Source: Candidatus Saccharimonadota bacterium (GTDB lineage Bacteria > Patescibacteriota > Saccharimonadia > Saccharimonadales > Saccharimonadaceae). From it: a stretch of DNA of 64,000 nucleotides. The translations under genes were made by a program, and so were the position numbers. Shown in pieces: positions 47,249-55,326 of this stretch. The notes beneath the pieces are model-generated. The model did no database searches, had not been told where the DNA came from, and worked only from the letters and a program-made list of their open reading frames with translations. Position 1 is the first letter of the stretch. The number at the start of each line of letters is the position of its first letter. The DNA lies in contig JAFWSN010000001.1 in assembly GCA_017519305.1 (NCBI GenBank), positions 184,296-248,295 on the forward strand, given 5' to 3'.

Positions 47249-47348
47249 TCAAGTGTTAACTCCGCTAATTATACTACAAAATGTCGATTTTGACCACATT
47301 AAGACAAAACGTTAGCACTTACAATCCCTGTGTTATAATCAAACTACC

Positions 47349-48308
47349 ATGAGTAAAAAACTAACCTTCACTCCGTCCGAACTCGAAAAACTTCCGGCCG
47401 AAAAAATTATCGATAAGATTCAGCACCAGAACTATTCTTTGCTTAAATCTCTTGGCGGGGAAAAACTCCGCAAAGAAATGGTACCGGTAGGCAAAGTCTG
47501 TCATATAGCCATCAATCATTTCTATCACGCTAAACCAGGAACCGACACCAATAAACGCTTAGAAAAAGCTCACAAAAAAATCGTCAAATCTTTGTCCAAG
47601 ATTACGCCTGTTATCTTTGACGAAACCAAGCTCAAAACTTCCAAAAACGGCCTCGTTATTGGCTTTAATCACCCCAGCCTCGGCGAAATCGGCCGCATTT
47701 TGCTTATCAAATTCAAATATATGAGCGACAAGCCAGTTCTTTTCCCGGTTAACTTACCGTGGTATGAAGCTTTAGCCAGAGATTATGATCGTTTAAAGGA
47801 TCTTGGCATTATTATCACGCCAACCATCACACCGGCCACCTGGAACAAGTTAAATATCAAAGAAGGTCACAAACTTTACGAGTCTGCTTCGACCATTAAG
47901 CGCCGCTTCCGCGAAATTTACACCGAATTATCTGAAGAGATCATCAAAAACGGCGGCATCATCTTTGTTGCGCCATCTGCCACTAGACAGCGCACTGTTT
48001 TCAAGACCAAAGCCGTCTACGACAAAAAGGAAGAGATAATCCCGACCATGTCCATCCTTGCCATCAAACTCCTTGCGGACAACAAAACCAACTGTGACTT
48101 CTTGCCATTTTCCGTTCTACCGCCAAAAAACTTCAAACGTGGACTCAATCTTTTTAAAAAATACCAACTCTTTGCCGGCGAACCAATGACAGCTACCGAA
48201 ATCCGCGCCAAATACTTCAAGACTAATAACCCAAAACGCCTCGACAATTTCGATTACGATTTCCATATTCGCATCGCTGAAAAATTGCCAAAAGATTTCT
48301 GGTATTAA
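47349..48308 (+). CDS. Acyltransferase-like protein
   Basis: A 319-residue protein with VIGFNHPSLGEIGRILLIKF, which resembles the NHxxxxD motif of PlsC-type acyltransferases but with Glu in place of Asp, and a later FVAPSATRQR block similar to the glycerol-phosphate binding EGTRS site. No membrane segment is obvious. Likely acts on lipid intermediates; uncertain. TGTTATAAT (TATAAT 47334-47339) lies nine bases before ATG 47349. Confidence 0.6.
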   Translation: MSKKLTFTPSELEKLPAEKIIDKIQHQNYSLLKSLGGEKLRKEMVPVGKVCHIAINHFYHAKPGTDTNKRLEKAHKKIVKSLSKITPVIFDETKLKTSKNGLVIGFNHPSLGEIGRILLIKFKYMSDKPVLFPVNLPWYEALARDYDRLKDLGIIITPTITPATWNKLNIKEGHKLYESASTIKRRFREIYTELSEEIIKNGGIIFVAPSATRQRTVFKTKAVYDKKEEIIPTMSILAIKLLADNKTNCDFLPFSVLPPKNFKRGLNLFKKYQLFAGEPMTATEIRAKYFKTNNPKRLDNFDYDFHIRIAEKLPKDFWY

Positions 48309-48345
48309 TCTAATAAAATCCATTTACAAGCCCCTTGTTTTTTGC

Positions 48346-48380
48346 TATACTATTGACAAGTCTGGTAACAGACTTTTTTT
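48346..48380 (+). promoter_or_regulatory. secE operon promoter with 5'-end hairpin
   Basis: TGCTATACT (48343-48351) predicts a start near 48358, right at AGTCTG/CAGACT (48359-48374) plus a T-run. This is either the terminator of the upstream gene or an attenuator or 5'-protective stem on the secE-nusG-rplK mRNA. AAGGAG follows before ATG 48396. Confidence 0.55.
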
Positions 48381-48395
48381 AATAAGGAGTTAAAA

Positions 48396-48782
48396 ATGGC
48401 CAAAGCGAAAATTACTCGCATCAAAGCTAACGACTCTAAAAAAGCCGATACGAATGCCGCTGAGCCGGTCATTACTCGGAAAAAAGTCGTCTTAAAAGAC
48501 AAAAAAGCTGAACAAAAAGACAAAAAAGCCAAAAAGCAAGCCGAAAAGAAAGCGGTCAAAGAAAAAAGTGGCAAAAAACCATTCATTCTCATCCGTCCTT
48601 TCTGCTTCATTGGTCGCTATTTCCGCGATTCATGGCGTGAAATCCGCCAGGTTCGTTGGCCAAATCGCAAAGCAACTTGGAAGATGGTCTTTGCAGTCTT
48701 AGTCTACACTGCAATCTTCGTCGTCTTACTCGTTTTGCTCGACATGCTATTTAAATTTATATTTAATCAAATTCTAGGATAA
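48396..48782 (+). CDS. secE: Preprotein translocase subunit SecE, with basic N-terminal extension
   Basis: Small essential subunit of SecYEG. The C-terminal 55 residues carry the SecE core YFRDSWREIRQVRWPNRK and one membrane helix (VFAVLVYTAIFVVLLVLLDM). The first 65 residues are an unusual Lys/Ala-rich cytoplasmic extension (DKKAEQKDKKAKKQAEKKA). Bacterial single-helix SecE proteins are commonly about 60-65 residues; this one is 128. Followed by nusG nine bases downstream, as in most bacteria. Confidence 0.92.
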   Translation: MAKAKITRIKANDSKKADTNAAEPVITRKKVVLKDKKAEQKDKKAKKQAEKKAVKEKSGKKPFILIRPFCFIGRYFRDSWREIRQVRWPNRKATWKMVFAVLVYTAIFVVLLVLLDMLFKFIFNQILG

Positions 48783-48790
48783 GGAGAATT

Positions 48791-49336
48791 ATGGCAGTAA
48801 ACCGTTATGATGACACCCGCGCGTGGTACGCAATTTCTACCTACAGCGGATACGAAGACAAAGTTGCCGATTCCATTAACCAACGCGTCAATACCGTTGA
48901 AATGGCCGACAAAATCTTCGAGGCAATCGTGCCAAAAGAAAAACAAATCGAAATTAAAAACGGTAAACGCAAAGTCGTAGACCGCAAAATCCTCCAAGGT
49001 TATGTCTTGGTTGAAATGAAACTTTCTGATGAAACTTGGTACATCATCCGCAACACCCCAGGTGTAACCGGTTTTATTGGTACCGGCACTCAGCCAACCC
49101 CAGTTTCTGAAAAGGAAATCACCAAAATCAAGAAACGTATGGGTGTAGAAGATCCAAAATTCTCCGTCAAATACGAAATTGGCGAAGTTGTATCCATCAC
49201 CGATGGCCCATTCAAAGGTTTCGATGGTACCGTTTCTGAGATCGATGCCGCCAAAGGCAAACTCAAAGTTATGGTCTCGATGTTTGGTCGCGAAACACCA
49301 GTCGAACTCGACGCTTTGCAGGTTAAGCAATTGTAA
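48791..49336 (+). CDS. nusG: Transcription termination/antitermination protein NusG
   Basis: A 181-residue NusG: NGN domain (WYAISTYSGYEDKVADSI ... GYVLVEM ... NTPGVTGFIG) and a C-terminal KOW domain (GEVVSITDGPFKGFDGTV). Couples RNA polymerase with Rho or the ribosome. ATG follows AAGGAGAATT. Operon with secE. Confidence 0.96.
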   Translation: MAVNRYDDTRAWYAISTYSGYEDKVADSINQRVNTVEMADKIFEAIVPKEKQIEIKNGKRKVVDRKILQGYVLVEMKLSDETWYIIRNTPGVTGFIGTGTQPTPVSEKEITKIKKRMGVEDPKFSVKYEIGEVVSITDGPFKGFDGTVSEIDAAKGKLKVMVSMFGRETPVELDALQVKQL

Positions 49337-49397
49337 TTTTATTAAAAATATAGTATAATGTCTGAGTTACGTACTCGGAAAGAGGAAAAATATTATC

Positions 49398-49826
49398 ATG
49401 GCAGAAAAGAAAGTCATCGGCAACTTGAAGTTGCGTATCCCTGGCGGTAAGGCCACCGCTGGACCTCCGGTTGGTTCAACCCTTGGTCAATGGGGACTTA
49501 ACATGATGGATTTCATCAATCCATTCAACGAAAAAACCAAAGATTTCATGGGCAAGAACGTTATCGTTCATATCAAAGTCTACGAAGATCGCACTTTCGA
49601 TTGGGTCTGTCTCGGACAACCAGTCGACGACCTCATCCGTGAAGCTATCAAAATCGAAAAAGGTTCTGGTAAGCCAAACGTCGATAAGGTTGGCAAAATC
49701 ACTCGTGCTCAGCTCGAAGAAATCGCCAACAAAAAGATGGACCAACTCAATGCAAATGACATTGAAGGCGCTATCAAAATCGTTGCCGGTACCGCTCGTT
49801 CAATGGGCGTAACCGTCGAAGACTAA
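49398..49826 (+). CDS. rplK: 50S ribosomal protein L11
   Basis: A 142-residue L11: GNLKLRIPGGKATAGPPVGS and the C-terminal RNA-binding domain ending in GTARSMGVTVED. Binds the GTPase centre of 23S rRNA. It has its own TATAAT (49354-49359) with a short hairpin leader CTGAGT/ACTCGG and AAGAGGAAAA before ATG 49398. Confidence 0.97.
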   Translation: MAEKKVIGNLKLRIPGGKATAGPPVGSTLGQWGLNMMDFINPFNEKTKDFMGKNVIVHIKVYEDRTFDWVCLGQPVDDLIREAIKIEKGSGKPNVDKVGKITRAQLEEIANKKMDQLNANDIEGAIKIVAGTARSMGVTVED

Positions 49827-49831
49827 TAGGA

Positions 49832-49881
49832 AAAAGCAACTCCAATTTGGGGTTGCTTTTTTGCTCATTTTTTGCTATAAT
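49832..49881 (+). promoter_or_regulatory. rplK terminator followed by rplA promoter
   Basis: AAAAGCAAC/GTTGCTTTT hairpin (49832-49860) ends rplK, then TGCTATAAT (49873-49881) starts rplA transcription with a leader of about 55 nt. rplK and rplA are thus separate units here, unlike the usual L11 operon. Confidence 0.7.
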
Positions 49882-49942
49882 TCATCCATTATTAATCATG
49901 TTGGGAGGCCAATGGCCGCTATTACCACAGAAAGGATTCAAA

Positions 49943-50884
49943 ATGACCAAAGAAGAGGTCAAATCTACCGAAGCTGCTGACGAAGCAGTCAAAGCTACCG
50001 AAGAAGCCGTCGAAGCCGTCGAAGAAGTAGCTGATCAAGAGGAAAAATTTGCCAAAGCTGGCAAACGCTCCAAAAAACACGTCGAAGAAGTTAAGGCCGA
50101 AGAAGAGCGCCAAGCTAAAAAAGCTGAACGCGCCGCTGAAGAAAAAGCTGCCGCCGAAAAACCAAAAGGCGCCAAACCAGTTACTCGTCCAAAAATTGAA
50201 CGCCGCGGTAAGAAATATCAAGAAGCTGCTAAGCTCGTCGAAAAAGGCAAAGAATACAGCCTTAAAGATGCTATTGAATTAGCTATTAAGACCAACTCTG
50301 CTAAATTTGATGCTAGCGTTGAAGCCCACGTCCGCCTCGGTGTTGATCCACGCCAAGCTGATCAAAACATCCGTACCACTATCGTTTTGCCAAACGGCAA
50401 CGGTAAAACCGTTCGTGTCGCTGTCTTTGCTCCACTTGATGTTTGCAAAGCTGCCAAAGCCGCTGGTGCCGATATCGCTGAAGACGAAGAGTTCATCAAA
50501 CAACTCGAAAAAGGTGTTATCGATTTCGATATCCTTATTTCTACCCCAGCCTATATGCCAAAACTTGGTAAATTCGCTCGCCTTCTTGGTCCAAAAGGTC
50601 TCATGCCAAATCCAAAAGCTGGCACCGTTACCATGGATGTCGAAAAAGCTGTTAAAGAATCTAAAGCTGGTAAGGTTGAATACCGCGTCGACAAACAAGC
50701 CATTGTTCACATCGGCTTCGGCAAAGTTTCCTTTGGCGCCGACAAACTTCTCGAGAATGCCAATGTATTCTTCGAAAGCTTGAAGGCTCAAAAACCAGCC
50801 AGCCTTAAAGGCACCTATGTTAAATCTGTATTTATCACCACTACTATGGGCCCATCCATCGCAGTTGAAAATCTTTACAAATAA
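49943..50884 (+). CDS. rplA: 50S ribosomal protein L1 with charged N-terminal extension
   Basis: L1 forms the mobile stalk of the large subunit and can repress its own mRNA. The core begins near residue 88 ([20 protein letters not shown]) and contains [20 protein letters not shown] and [20 protein letters not shown]. The first 85 residues are a Glu/Ala/Lys-rich extension; the protein has 313 residues against about 230 normally. ATG 49943 follows GAAAGGATTC. Confidence 0.95.
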   Translation: MTKEEVKSTEAADEAVKATEEAVEAVEEVADQEEKFAKAGKRSKKHVEEVKAEEERQAKKAERAAEEKAAAEKPKGAKPVTRPKIERRGKKYQEAAKLVEKGKEYSLKDAIELAIKTNSAKFDASVEAHVRLGVDPRQADQNIRTTIVLPNGNGKTVRVAVFAPLDVCKAAKAAGADIAEDEEFIKQLEKGVIDFDILISTPAYMPKLGKFARLLGPKGLMPNPKAGTVTMDVEKAVKESKAGKVEYRVDKQAIVHIGFGKVSFGADKLLENANVFFESLKAQKPASLKGTYVKSVFITTTMGPSIAVENLYK

Positions 50885-50888
50885 TAGG

Positions 50889-50931
50889 TAAAAAGAGGCG
50901 CCAGTCAATTGACGATTGGCGCCTTTTTTGT
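50889..50931 (+). terminator. Terminator after rplA
   Basis: GGCGCCA/TGGCGCC hairpin with TTTTTT; the next gene's promoter begins immediately after. Confidence 0.85.
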
Positions 50932-50945
50932 GCTACAATATGCTT

Positions 50946-51488
50946 ATGGAAAACTATGAAATAATTTTAGCGCTCATTCTTGGCGCGTTCGTCTGTCTTT
51001 TTGGCTACAAACTCAAGAAGATAGTCTTTTTCATCGCATGGTTTTTGATCGGCTATACTTTAATGAGTCGCTTCATGCCATTTATTAACGCTAACGCCCC
51101 AGCTATTGCTGAAAACGGCCTTTGGCAATTTCTCTTACCGATTGCCGGCGGCCTTCTGCTCTCGCTACTTGGCTTCTCGATCGAGAAACTCTGCGTCGGT
51201 TTGCTTTGTTTCTTTGCTACAGTTGCCGTCGCGATTTCGCAATTCGGTATCAGTGGGGAAGTCATCGGTATCGCCTGTATCATTGGTGCTATCCTTGGCG
51301 CAGTCGCTGTAAATATGATTAAGCCTGCAACCATCGTCATTACGGCAATAGCCGGTGCGCTCGTCGCAACCGATGCAATTTTTGCGTTAACCACTGCAAT
51401 CCCACACGAATATTATATTTTTGTTATAATAGGAATTGCCGCAGTAGGCGCACTATTTCAATTTAGTAACACAAAACATAGTGATTAA
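50946..51488 (+). CDS. Multi-pass membrane protein, DUF4203-like topology
   Basis: A 180-residue protein with about six short membrane helices (for example ILALILGAFVCLFGYKL) rich in Gly/Ala/Ile. It resembles small TMEM198/DUF4203-type proteins in pattern only; no catalytic residues. TGCTACAAT (TACAAT 50934-50939) is six bases before ATG 50946, leaderless. Sits between rplA and rplJ. Confidence 0.65.
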   Translation: MENYEIILALILGAFVCLFGYKLKKIVFFIAWFLIGYTLMSRFMPFINANAPAIAENGLWQFLLPIAGGLLLSLLGFSIEKLCVGLLCFFATVAVAISQFGISGEVIGIACIIGAILGAVAVNMIKPATIVITAIAGALVATDAIFALTTAIPHEYYIFVIIGIAAVGALFQFSNTKHSD

Positions 51489-51504
51489 TAATTAAGGAGG
51501 CAAA

Positions 51505-52545
51505 ATGCCAGAAGAAACAACTAAAAAAGCTCCGGAGCAAGCAGCTCCAGCAGAAGCCCCAGCAGCTCCAGCAGAAGCTCCAGCAGCTGCCGCTCCAGCT
51601 CCAACCAAATCAAAGAAAGGCAAGATTATTGCTATCGTTTGCGCAATCGTCGTCGTGCTCGGCGGTGTAGGTGCAGCAATCGCATTGCTCCTGCTCAATA
51701 ATTCCGACAAACTCGTTTGTAGCACCAACTACGGCGAAATTACCCTCGCCTTCAACGACAACGACATCGTCGGTCTTTCTGTTGCTGGTGTAGACTTCGA
51801 TATGAATCTCGACACCCTCAAATCTTATCAAAAAATGAGCGGTCTCTCACCACGTGACTATGTCAAGACAATCGGCAAGACCCTTGAAACTAGCCTAGGT
51901 ACCACCTGCAAAATTAATGGCGAAGCTCTTACCCCAGAAAGCAACAACCAAAACAACAATCCATACGATTACAAGAACCTTTTCAACTTCGACAACGAAG
52001 AGGAAGAAGAAGAGGACGATGATGATTACGACTACAGCAGCCTCTTCCCAAGCAACGACAATAGCAATAAGCAAAGCTCTTCTCTTGGAAGCTGTGGTTC
52101 GGCTGAAGAATGTATCAACTCTCTCAGCATCGACGACGATATGACCGTCGAACAATACAACAAAGCTATTGGCTTCGACGGCGTCCTTGATGACGGTTAT
52201 CAATCCGAATATACCAAGACCTACGTCTGGAAATTCAGCAACGGCGACGAACTTACCGCTGAATTCTCTAGCTACGGTGGCGTCGAAATCGAAGTAGAAT
52301 ACAACCGTTCTGCCCACGCCGGCAATGGTGATATCGACGGCTACAGCTCAATCGAAGACAGAGTCAAAGGTGGCGTTTCATACGATGAGCTCAAAGCTGC
52401 CCTCGGCGGTAAAGATGGTCTCTTGTCTGCAAAAAGCGACTACAGCACCAAACGCATCTGGATCGGCTCAGACTCTAGGAGATACATTGAAGCCAGAATC
52501 AGCAATAGCACCAACCAAGTCACATCTGTCTTCGGACAAAAATAA
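51505..52545 (+). CDS. Membrane-anchored extracytoplasmic protein with acidic low-complexity stretch
   Basis: A 346-residue protein: a cytoplasmic Ala/Pro/Glu-rich N terminus (PAEAPAAPAEAPAAAAPAP), one membrane segment (about 40-65), then an outer domain with an acid run EEEEEEDDDDYDYSS, a probable disulfide pair (GSCGSAEECINS) and a C-terminal domain that could be two similar halves (DDMTVEQYNKAIGFDGVL / GGVSYDELKAALGGKDGLL). The acidic run may bind calcium or keep domains apart. AAGGAGGCAAA precedes ATG 51505; no promoter is seen, so it is probably co-transcribed with the upstream gene. Confidence 0.7.
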   Translation: MPEETTKKAPEQAAPAEAPAAPAEAPAAAAPAPTKSKKGKIIAIVCAIVVVLGGVGAAIALLLLNNSDKLVCSTNYGEITLAFNDNDIVGLSVAGVDFDMNLDTLKSYQKMSGLSPRDYVKTIGKTLETSLGTTCKINGEALTPESNNQNNNPYDYKNLFNFDNEEEEEEDDDDYDYSSLFPSNDNSNKQSSSLGSCGSAEECINSLSIDDDMTVEQYNKAIGFDGVLDDGYQSEYTKTYVWKFSNGDELTAEFSSYGGVEIEVEYNRSAHAGNGDIDGYSSIEDRVKGGVSYDELKAALGGKDGLLSAKSDYSTKRIWIGSDSRRYIEARISNSTNQVTSVFGQK

Positions 52546-52554
52546 GACTAGATA

Positions 52555-52590
52555 AAAAAATATCACCCCGCGGGGTGATATTTTTTATTC
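52555..52590. terminator. Bidirectional terminator
   Basis: AAAAAATATCACCCC/GGGGTGATATTTTTT between convergent genes. Confidence 0.85.
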
Positions 52591-53016
52591 GTGATGATAT
52601 TTGCTGCCGCTTAAAATTTCCTGAGCTCGATAAATTTGCTCAGTCACCATCACTCGAAACAGCATATGGGGGAAGACCAACTTCGAAAAAGACCAAACCA
52701 GGTCAGCTTTCGACCTAATTTCATCGTCGAACCCGTAAGCCCCGCCAATAATAATCGTCACATTTTTACTGTAGTTAAAGCTATTCTCAAGAACCTGAGC
52801 GAATTCCGGCGAACCAAGCATCTTTCCGCGCTCATCACACAAAATCACAAAATCCCGCCCCGAAAACGGCCATTTTTTGAGCTCTGCGGTAAGTTTATCC
52901 TCATCCATCACTTCCCATTTTAGATCAAACGGCTTCTTAAGACGCTTCTCATACTCGTTGGTTAGTTCCTGATACGCTCCGCTCGTTTTCTTGCCGCCAG
53001 CCAAAATTTTAATCAT
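52585..53016 (-). CDS. rlmH: 23S rRNA (pseudouridine1915-N3)-methyltransferase
   Basis: A 143-residue SPOUT-fold methyltransferase: ILAGGKKTSGAYQEL at the N terminus, IIIGGAYGFDDEI (SAM-binding knot) and HMLFRVMVTEQIYRAQEI with the final YHHE. Acts on helix 69 of 23S rRNA. AGGAGAAAATGCA precedes the ATG; its -10 (minus strand TATAAT 53048-53043) overlaps the -10 of the divergent rplJ promoter. Confidence 0.95.
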   Translation of the reverse strand: MIKILAGGKKTSGAYQELTNEYEKRLKKPFDLKWEVMDEDKLTAELKKWPFSGRDFVILCDERGKMLGSPEFAQVLENSFNYSKNVTIIIGGAYGFDDEIRSKADLVWSFSKLVFPHMLFRVMVTEQIYRAQEILSGSKYHHE

Positions 53017-53038
53017 TGCATTTTCTCCTAATATTTGC

Positions 53039-53177
53039 TATAATTATACCAGTTACCAAAGACAGTGGCGAGGGTTCACCCTTTAATCATGCCACCGAGG
53101 CAAATTCTTGTTTTTATTTGGTGACGCTGTTTAACAGTTTAGCTAACCATGTCAAAATTTAACCAAAGGAACTTTTT
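53039..53177 (+). promoter_or_regulatory. rplJL promoter and L10-type autoregulatory leader
   Basis: TGCTATAAT (TATAAT 53039-53044), then a leader of about 125 nt holding AAAGACAGTGGCGAGGG and TAATCATGCCACCGAGGCAA, which match the L10 leader motif (GTGGC pairs with GCCAC, kink-turn-like GAGG). In known cases L10(L12)4 binds this leader and represses translation. AAAGGAACTTTTT precedes ATG 53178. Confidence 0.75.
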
Positions 53178-53669
53178 ATGGCAATTTCAAAAGATAAAAA
53201 GACTACATTGGTTGCTGATTTGACCGAACTCTTGAATAACTCAAAAATGGTTACCTACGCCAAATACGAAGGTCTTACCGTAGCTGAGCTCCAAGAGCTT
53301 CGCAAACTCGCTCGCGAATCCGACGTCAAAATCAAAGTCGTTAAAAACCGTCTCTTGAAAGTTGCGATGAAAGAAATCGCTGCCTACAAAGACACCGAAA
53401 CGACTGGTCTTACTGGCCAATTGCTTTATGCAATCGGTTCAGACGAAGATTTTAGCGCTGCTAAAGTTCTTGCTAAATTCGCCAAAACTCACAACAAAAT
53501 GGAGCTTATTGGTGGCTTTAACAACGAAGGCGCAAATCTTTCTAAAGAAGAAGTCGTCGCGCTCGGCTCTTTGCCAACCAAGAACGAACTTATCGCCCAA
53601 GTGGTCGATACTCTTCTTTCTGGCATCAATGGCATCGTTTCCGGACTCGAAAACCGCGAAGCAAAATAA
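53178..53669 (+). CDS. rplJ: 50S ribosomal protein L10
   Basis: A 163-residue L10: LVADLTELLNNSKMVTYAKY, LRKLARESDVKIKVVKNRL and the C-terminal helix that binds L7/L12 dimers. Cotranscribed with rplL 36 bases downstream. Confidence 0.96.
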   Translation: MAISKDKKTTLVADLTELLNNSKMVTYAKYEGLTVAELQELRKLARESDVKIKVVKNRLLKVAMKEIAAYKDTETTGLTGQLLYAIGSDEDFSAAKVLAKFAKTHNKMELIGGFNNEGANLSKEEVVALGSLPTKNELIAQVVDTLLSGINGIVSGLENREAK

Positions 53670-53705
53670 GCAATCAATTTTATATATTATTAATAAGGAG
53701 ATACT

Positions 53706-54077
53706 ATGGCTACCGATATTAAAAAATTGGCCGAAGAGCTCGTCAATATGACCGTTCTCGAAGTCAATGAACTCAAAACCGTCCTTAAGGACGAATATGG
53801 CATCGAGCCAGCTGCAGCTGTTGCTGTTGTTGCTGATGGTGGTGCCGCTGCTGCCGATGAAGGCAAATCTGAATTTGATGTCGTCCTCAAGGACGCTGGC
53901 GCTCAAAAGATCGCCGTTATTAAGGCTGTTAAGGAAGCTACTGGACTTGGTCTTGGCGAAGCTAAGGCTATTGTCGATGGCGCCCCTGCAACCGTCAAAG
54001 AAAAAGTCGCTAAAGCTGATGCCGAAGCTATGAAGAAAGCTCTCGAAGAAGCTGGCGCAACTGTCGAACTCGCTTAA
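53706..54077 (+). CDS. rplL: 50S ribosomal protein L7/L12
   Basis: A 123-residue L7/L12: N-terminal dimer domain ([21 protein letters not shown]), Ala/Gly hinge, and the C-terminal factor-binding domain ([35 protein letters not shown]). AAGGAG precedes the ATG. A terminator AATCCCC/GGGGATT with T-run (54109-54130) follows. Confidence 0.97.
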   Translation: MATDIKKLAEELVNMTVLEVNELKTVLKDEYGIEPAAAVAVVADGGAAAADEGKSEFDVVLKDAGAQKIAVIKAVKEATGLGLGEAKAIVDGAPATVKEKVAKADAEAMKKALEEAGATVELA

Positions 54078-54144
54078 TCGATATTTAAAGTTAGCTAACT
54101 GACAAAGAATCCCCTCCGGGGGATTTTTTGTTATAATAAATCTT

Positions 54145-55308
54145 ATGAATGATTTTGATTATTTAGGTAAAAACAATATTTATCTCGACAGTGCCTGCCA
54201 ATCGCTCCGCCCACGCCCAGTTATCGATGCTATCAATGATTACTATCTTCATTTCAATGCTTGCGGCGAACGCGCCAAATATAAGTGGGGTCGCATCACC
54301 GACGAAAAAATCGACTCCGTACGCGAAAAAGTCCTGAAGTTTTTGAAGCTAAAATCAAAAGAATATACTGTCTCATTTACCCTCAACACCACCTACGGTA
54401 TTAACTTATTATTAAACCAACTCGACCCTTCAATTTTCGACAAAGTCATGACATCAGAAATCGAGCACAACTCGCCATTTCTCTCAACCATGGCTTTTGC
54501 CGAACGCACCGGCGTACCTCGCATCGTCATGAAAAGAAACGACGATGGTTTGATTCCAATCGATGATTACGATTTTAAAAATGCTCTCGTCGTCATAAAC
54601 TGTGCTAGTAACTTTGATGGCCGCAAGCTCGGCAATATCGATGAACTCATTAAGAAAGTCCACAAGGCTGGCGGCATTATCATTATCGATGCAGCCCAAG
54701 CCATGGCCCACAGTCATGATATTCTCGAAAAGACCGACGCTGATGCTATTTGTTTTTCCGCCCACAAGCTCTACGCCCCATCACTCGGCGTAATCGTTTG
54801 GAAAAAAGATTTACTAAAGAATCTTAAGACCTATTTCGTTGGTGGCGGTATGGTTGATGACGTCGATAAAGAATCTTACAAGCTTTCCGCCGATTCACCA
54901 AATCATATTTATACCAAATTCGAATCCGGCCTCCAGGCCTGGGGCGAAATCATTGGCCTTGGCGCCGCGCTCGATTGGCTAAACAATCTTAAAAAATCTG
55001 ACCACGAACGCCTCGCGGAAAACTACAACGAACTATATAACTTCCTTAAATCATCAAATAAAGTCCATCTCGTCAACAACGAAGCCAATCCAACCATCAG
55101 TTTCTATATTGACGGCGTCGATTCGCATTTGCTCGGTGAGGCCCTCTCGCGCGAGGGAATTATGGCTCGCACCGGTTACTTCTGCGCCCACTATTTCCTA
55201 GATCATGTCTGCCATTATCCACCGCTCATTCGTTTCTCCATGGGTTACCATACAACAAAAGCAGACATCGAAAAGGTCAAAACTGCTCTCGCTAAAATCC
55301 TGAAGTAG
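54145..55308 (+). CDS. sufS: SufS-like cysteine desulfurase
   Basis: A 387-residue class V aminotransferase: YLDSACQSLRP at the N terminus, DAAQAMAHSHDI, PLP-lysine motif FSAHKLYAPSLGVIVW and the active-site Cys in RTGYFCAHYFL, the position used in group II (SufS) desulfurases. It probably feeds SufC-SufB encoded about 39 kb away. TGTTATAAT (TATAAT 54132-54137) lies seven bases before ATG 54145. Confidence 0.88.
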   Translation: MNDFDYLGKNNIYLDSACQSLRPRPVIDAINDYYLHFNACGERAKYKWGRITDEKIDSVREKVLKFLKLKSKEYTVSFTLNTTYGINLLLNQLDPSIFDKVMTSEIEHNSPFLSTMAFAERTGVPRIVMKRNDDGLIPIDDYDFKNALVVINCASNFDGRKLGNIDELIKKVHKAGGIIIIDAAQAMAHSHDILEKTDADAICFSAHKLYAPSLGVIVWKKDLLKNLKTYFVGGGMVDDVDKESYKLSADSPNHIYTKFESGLQAWGEIIGLGAALDWLNNLKKSDHERLAENYNELYNFLKSSNKVHLVNNEANPTISFYIDGVDSHLLGEALSREGIMARTGYFCAHYFLDHVCHYPPLIRFSMGYHTTKADIEKVKTALAKILK

Positions 55309-55326
55309 TGCTACTATTTATATATT

